64,000 bases of DNA from Bacteroidota bacterium. Its GTDB lineage: Bacteria; Bacteroidota; Bacteroidia; Bacteroidales; FEN-979. Under the pieces are notes generated by a model. The model saw nothing but the letters and a program-made list of their open reading frames with translations. It made no database searches and was not told the DNA's origin. The first letter of the stretch is position 1. Each line of letters opens with the position of its first letter. The position numbers were made by a program, and so were the translations under genes. This document shows, piece after piece, positions 63,248 through 64,000 of the stretch. Location: positions 124,001 to 188,000 of the forward strand of contig JAPLDH010000047.1 of NCBI GenBank assembly GCA_026391355.1, in the 5' to 3' direction.

Positions 63248-63886
63248 TTATCTCATATCAATCACTTCCACTCCCGGATATTGTTTTGGATTAAAGCTAA
63301 AATCGGCATTGGTGACCGGTACATCAGTGGAGAACTTTGTGACCTTATAGGTAAATACATTGCTATTCTTATCAAACAACATAAAACTTTTTACCTGTAA
63401 CCTGGTTTTATCAATGGCAACAATTGCTTTCGTAATTGTCTTTGATGCCTTTGGAGTCAACTCAACCGTTTCGATATTCGGATCGGTTTGGTTCTTATCC
63501 CTGATGATCTTTGGCTTGTAGTTTTCATTATAGGAGGTGAGCAGTTTGGATGGGGTGAGCGCTTCATCCTTTTCGTTCAGGTTATTTATCTGTACTTCGT
63601 TGGATTCCTGGATATAGGTCCAGATGGTTTTTCCGTCACAGATGACGATCTGGCCGGCAACAGAAAGCCGGTATTTATCCCCCTGGATCAACAATGATCC
63701 AGTCTTAACCTCATTGATCTTTGCCTGTTTATTCTCCATTGTATAGGAGAATTCAGCTTTAATTGACTTATATGCTTTTGTTTTTGCGCTTACCTCATCA
63801 AGCAGGGAAACTGCTTTCTGATCCCTGGTCTGTGAAAACCCGGTTAATACGCTCAAGAGGAATGGAATGATCAGTAATTTATACAT
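63248..63886 (-). CDS. LolA-like outer-membrane lipoprotein carrier protein
   Basis: This 212-residue protein has a signal peptide (LLIIPFLLSVLTGFSQT) and then the LolA-type fold: SAKTKAYKSIKAEFSYTMENKQ, GSLLIQGDKYRLSVAGQIVICDGKTIWTYI, and SFNPKQYPGVEVIDMR. Such periplasmic proteins carry lipoproteins to the outer membrane. It begins 29 bp after the ftsK stop on the same strand, an arrangement common in Bacteroidota. Confidence 0.85.
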   Translation of the reverse strand: MYKLLIIPFLLSVLTGFSQTRDQKAVSLLDEVSAKTKAYKSIKAEFSYTMENKQAKINEVKTGSLLIQGDKYRLSVAGQIVICDGKTIWTYIQESNEVQINNLNEKDEALTPSKLLTSYNENYKPKIIRDKNQTDPNIETVELTPKASKTITKAIVAIDKTRLQVKSFMLFDKNSNVFTYKVTKFSTDVPVTNADFSFNPKQYPGVEVIDMR

Positions 63887-63915
63887 TCTAAAAGGTTATT
63901 AATTTTTGTCTTCTT

Positions 63916-64000
63916 TTAATACTCCCCAAGTTCTTTCAGGTGTATCTCCAAAGATATTATGTCCTTATATCTAACTTCCCTTGCCTTGCTTCCTTCAAAG
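63916..64000 (-). CDS. ftsK: C-terminal end of DNA translocase FtsK
   Basis: Only the last 28 codons are inside the window. They read FEGSKAREVRYKDIISLE followed by a short tail and TAA. The FEGSKAREV segment is the end of the FtsK gamma (DNA-recognition) domain. The gene continues beyond the right edge. Confidence 0.75.
   Translation of the reverse strand, partial: FEGSKAREVRYKDIISLEIHLKELGEY

Overview
The window looks like chromosome from an anaerobic or fermentative member of the Bacteroidota. Evidence: three secreted proteins with type IX secretion (T9SS) C-terminal sorting domains, Bacteroidota-type -7 boxes (TAnnTTTG), weak Shine-Dalgarno sites, an FtsK C-terminus beside a LolA-like gene, and four hydrogenases. 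No rRNA or tRNA gene and no intact insertion sequence was seen.

Layout. 1-3.3 kb: edge of a probable PAP2 phosphatase gene, an outer-membrane protein, and a Fic protein with an AbiEi-like N-terminus preceded by repeated operator-like words. 3.4-11.2 kb: a minus-strand accessory cluster (HAD phosphatase, opine-type dehydrogenase, FrhB-like Fe-S protein, CapK/PaaK-like adenylating enzyme, polysaccharide pyruvyl transferase, AsnB). 11.6-15.8 kb: an NAD(P)-linked [FeFe]-hydrogenase operon of Hnd/HydABC type. 16-20.3 kb: a four-helix-bundle gene between inverted 8-nt repeats, then an OmpR-family two-component system and a divergent secreted protein. 20.5-31.6 kb: a defence island (HicA-like pair; DUF499 ATPase, DUF3780, DUF1156 methyltransferase, PLD-SNF2 helicase; a decayed ATPase start). 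31.7-39.1 kb: a second HydCBA operon, divergent from a membrane protein and an epimerase/[FeFe]-hydrogenase fusion. 39.3-47.5 kb: a [NiFe]-hydrogenase (MvhAGD) operon joined to two HdrA paralogues and a QmoC-like membrane subunit, with a maturation protease. 47.6-56.3 kb: Crp/Fnr regulator, nickel transporter, hypFCDEAB and truA. 56.3-64 kb: T9SS cargo, a LolA-like protein and the ftsK end.

How it works together (inference). The region is a hydrogen-metabolism island. Two NuoEF-type diaphorase modules can couple NAD(H) and ferredoxin to [FeFe] catalytic subunits. The Mvh-Hdr-Qmo complex could exchange electrons between H2, soluble carriers and the membrane quinone pool. The Hyp proteins and nickel permease build the [NiFe] site. 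HydEFG, needed for the three [FeFe] enzymes, is not in the window. Related Crp-like dyads (TTGTTA-N6-TAACAA type) lie upstream of all three hydrogenase operons, and a Crp/Fnr gene sits beside one of them.

The most unusual items are the epimerase/helical/[FeFe]-hydrogenase triple fusion, two HdrA paralogues that have lost complementary Fe-S motifs, and intergenic arrays that hold a strict 7- or 8-nt period while their words change.
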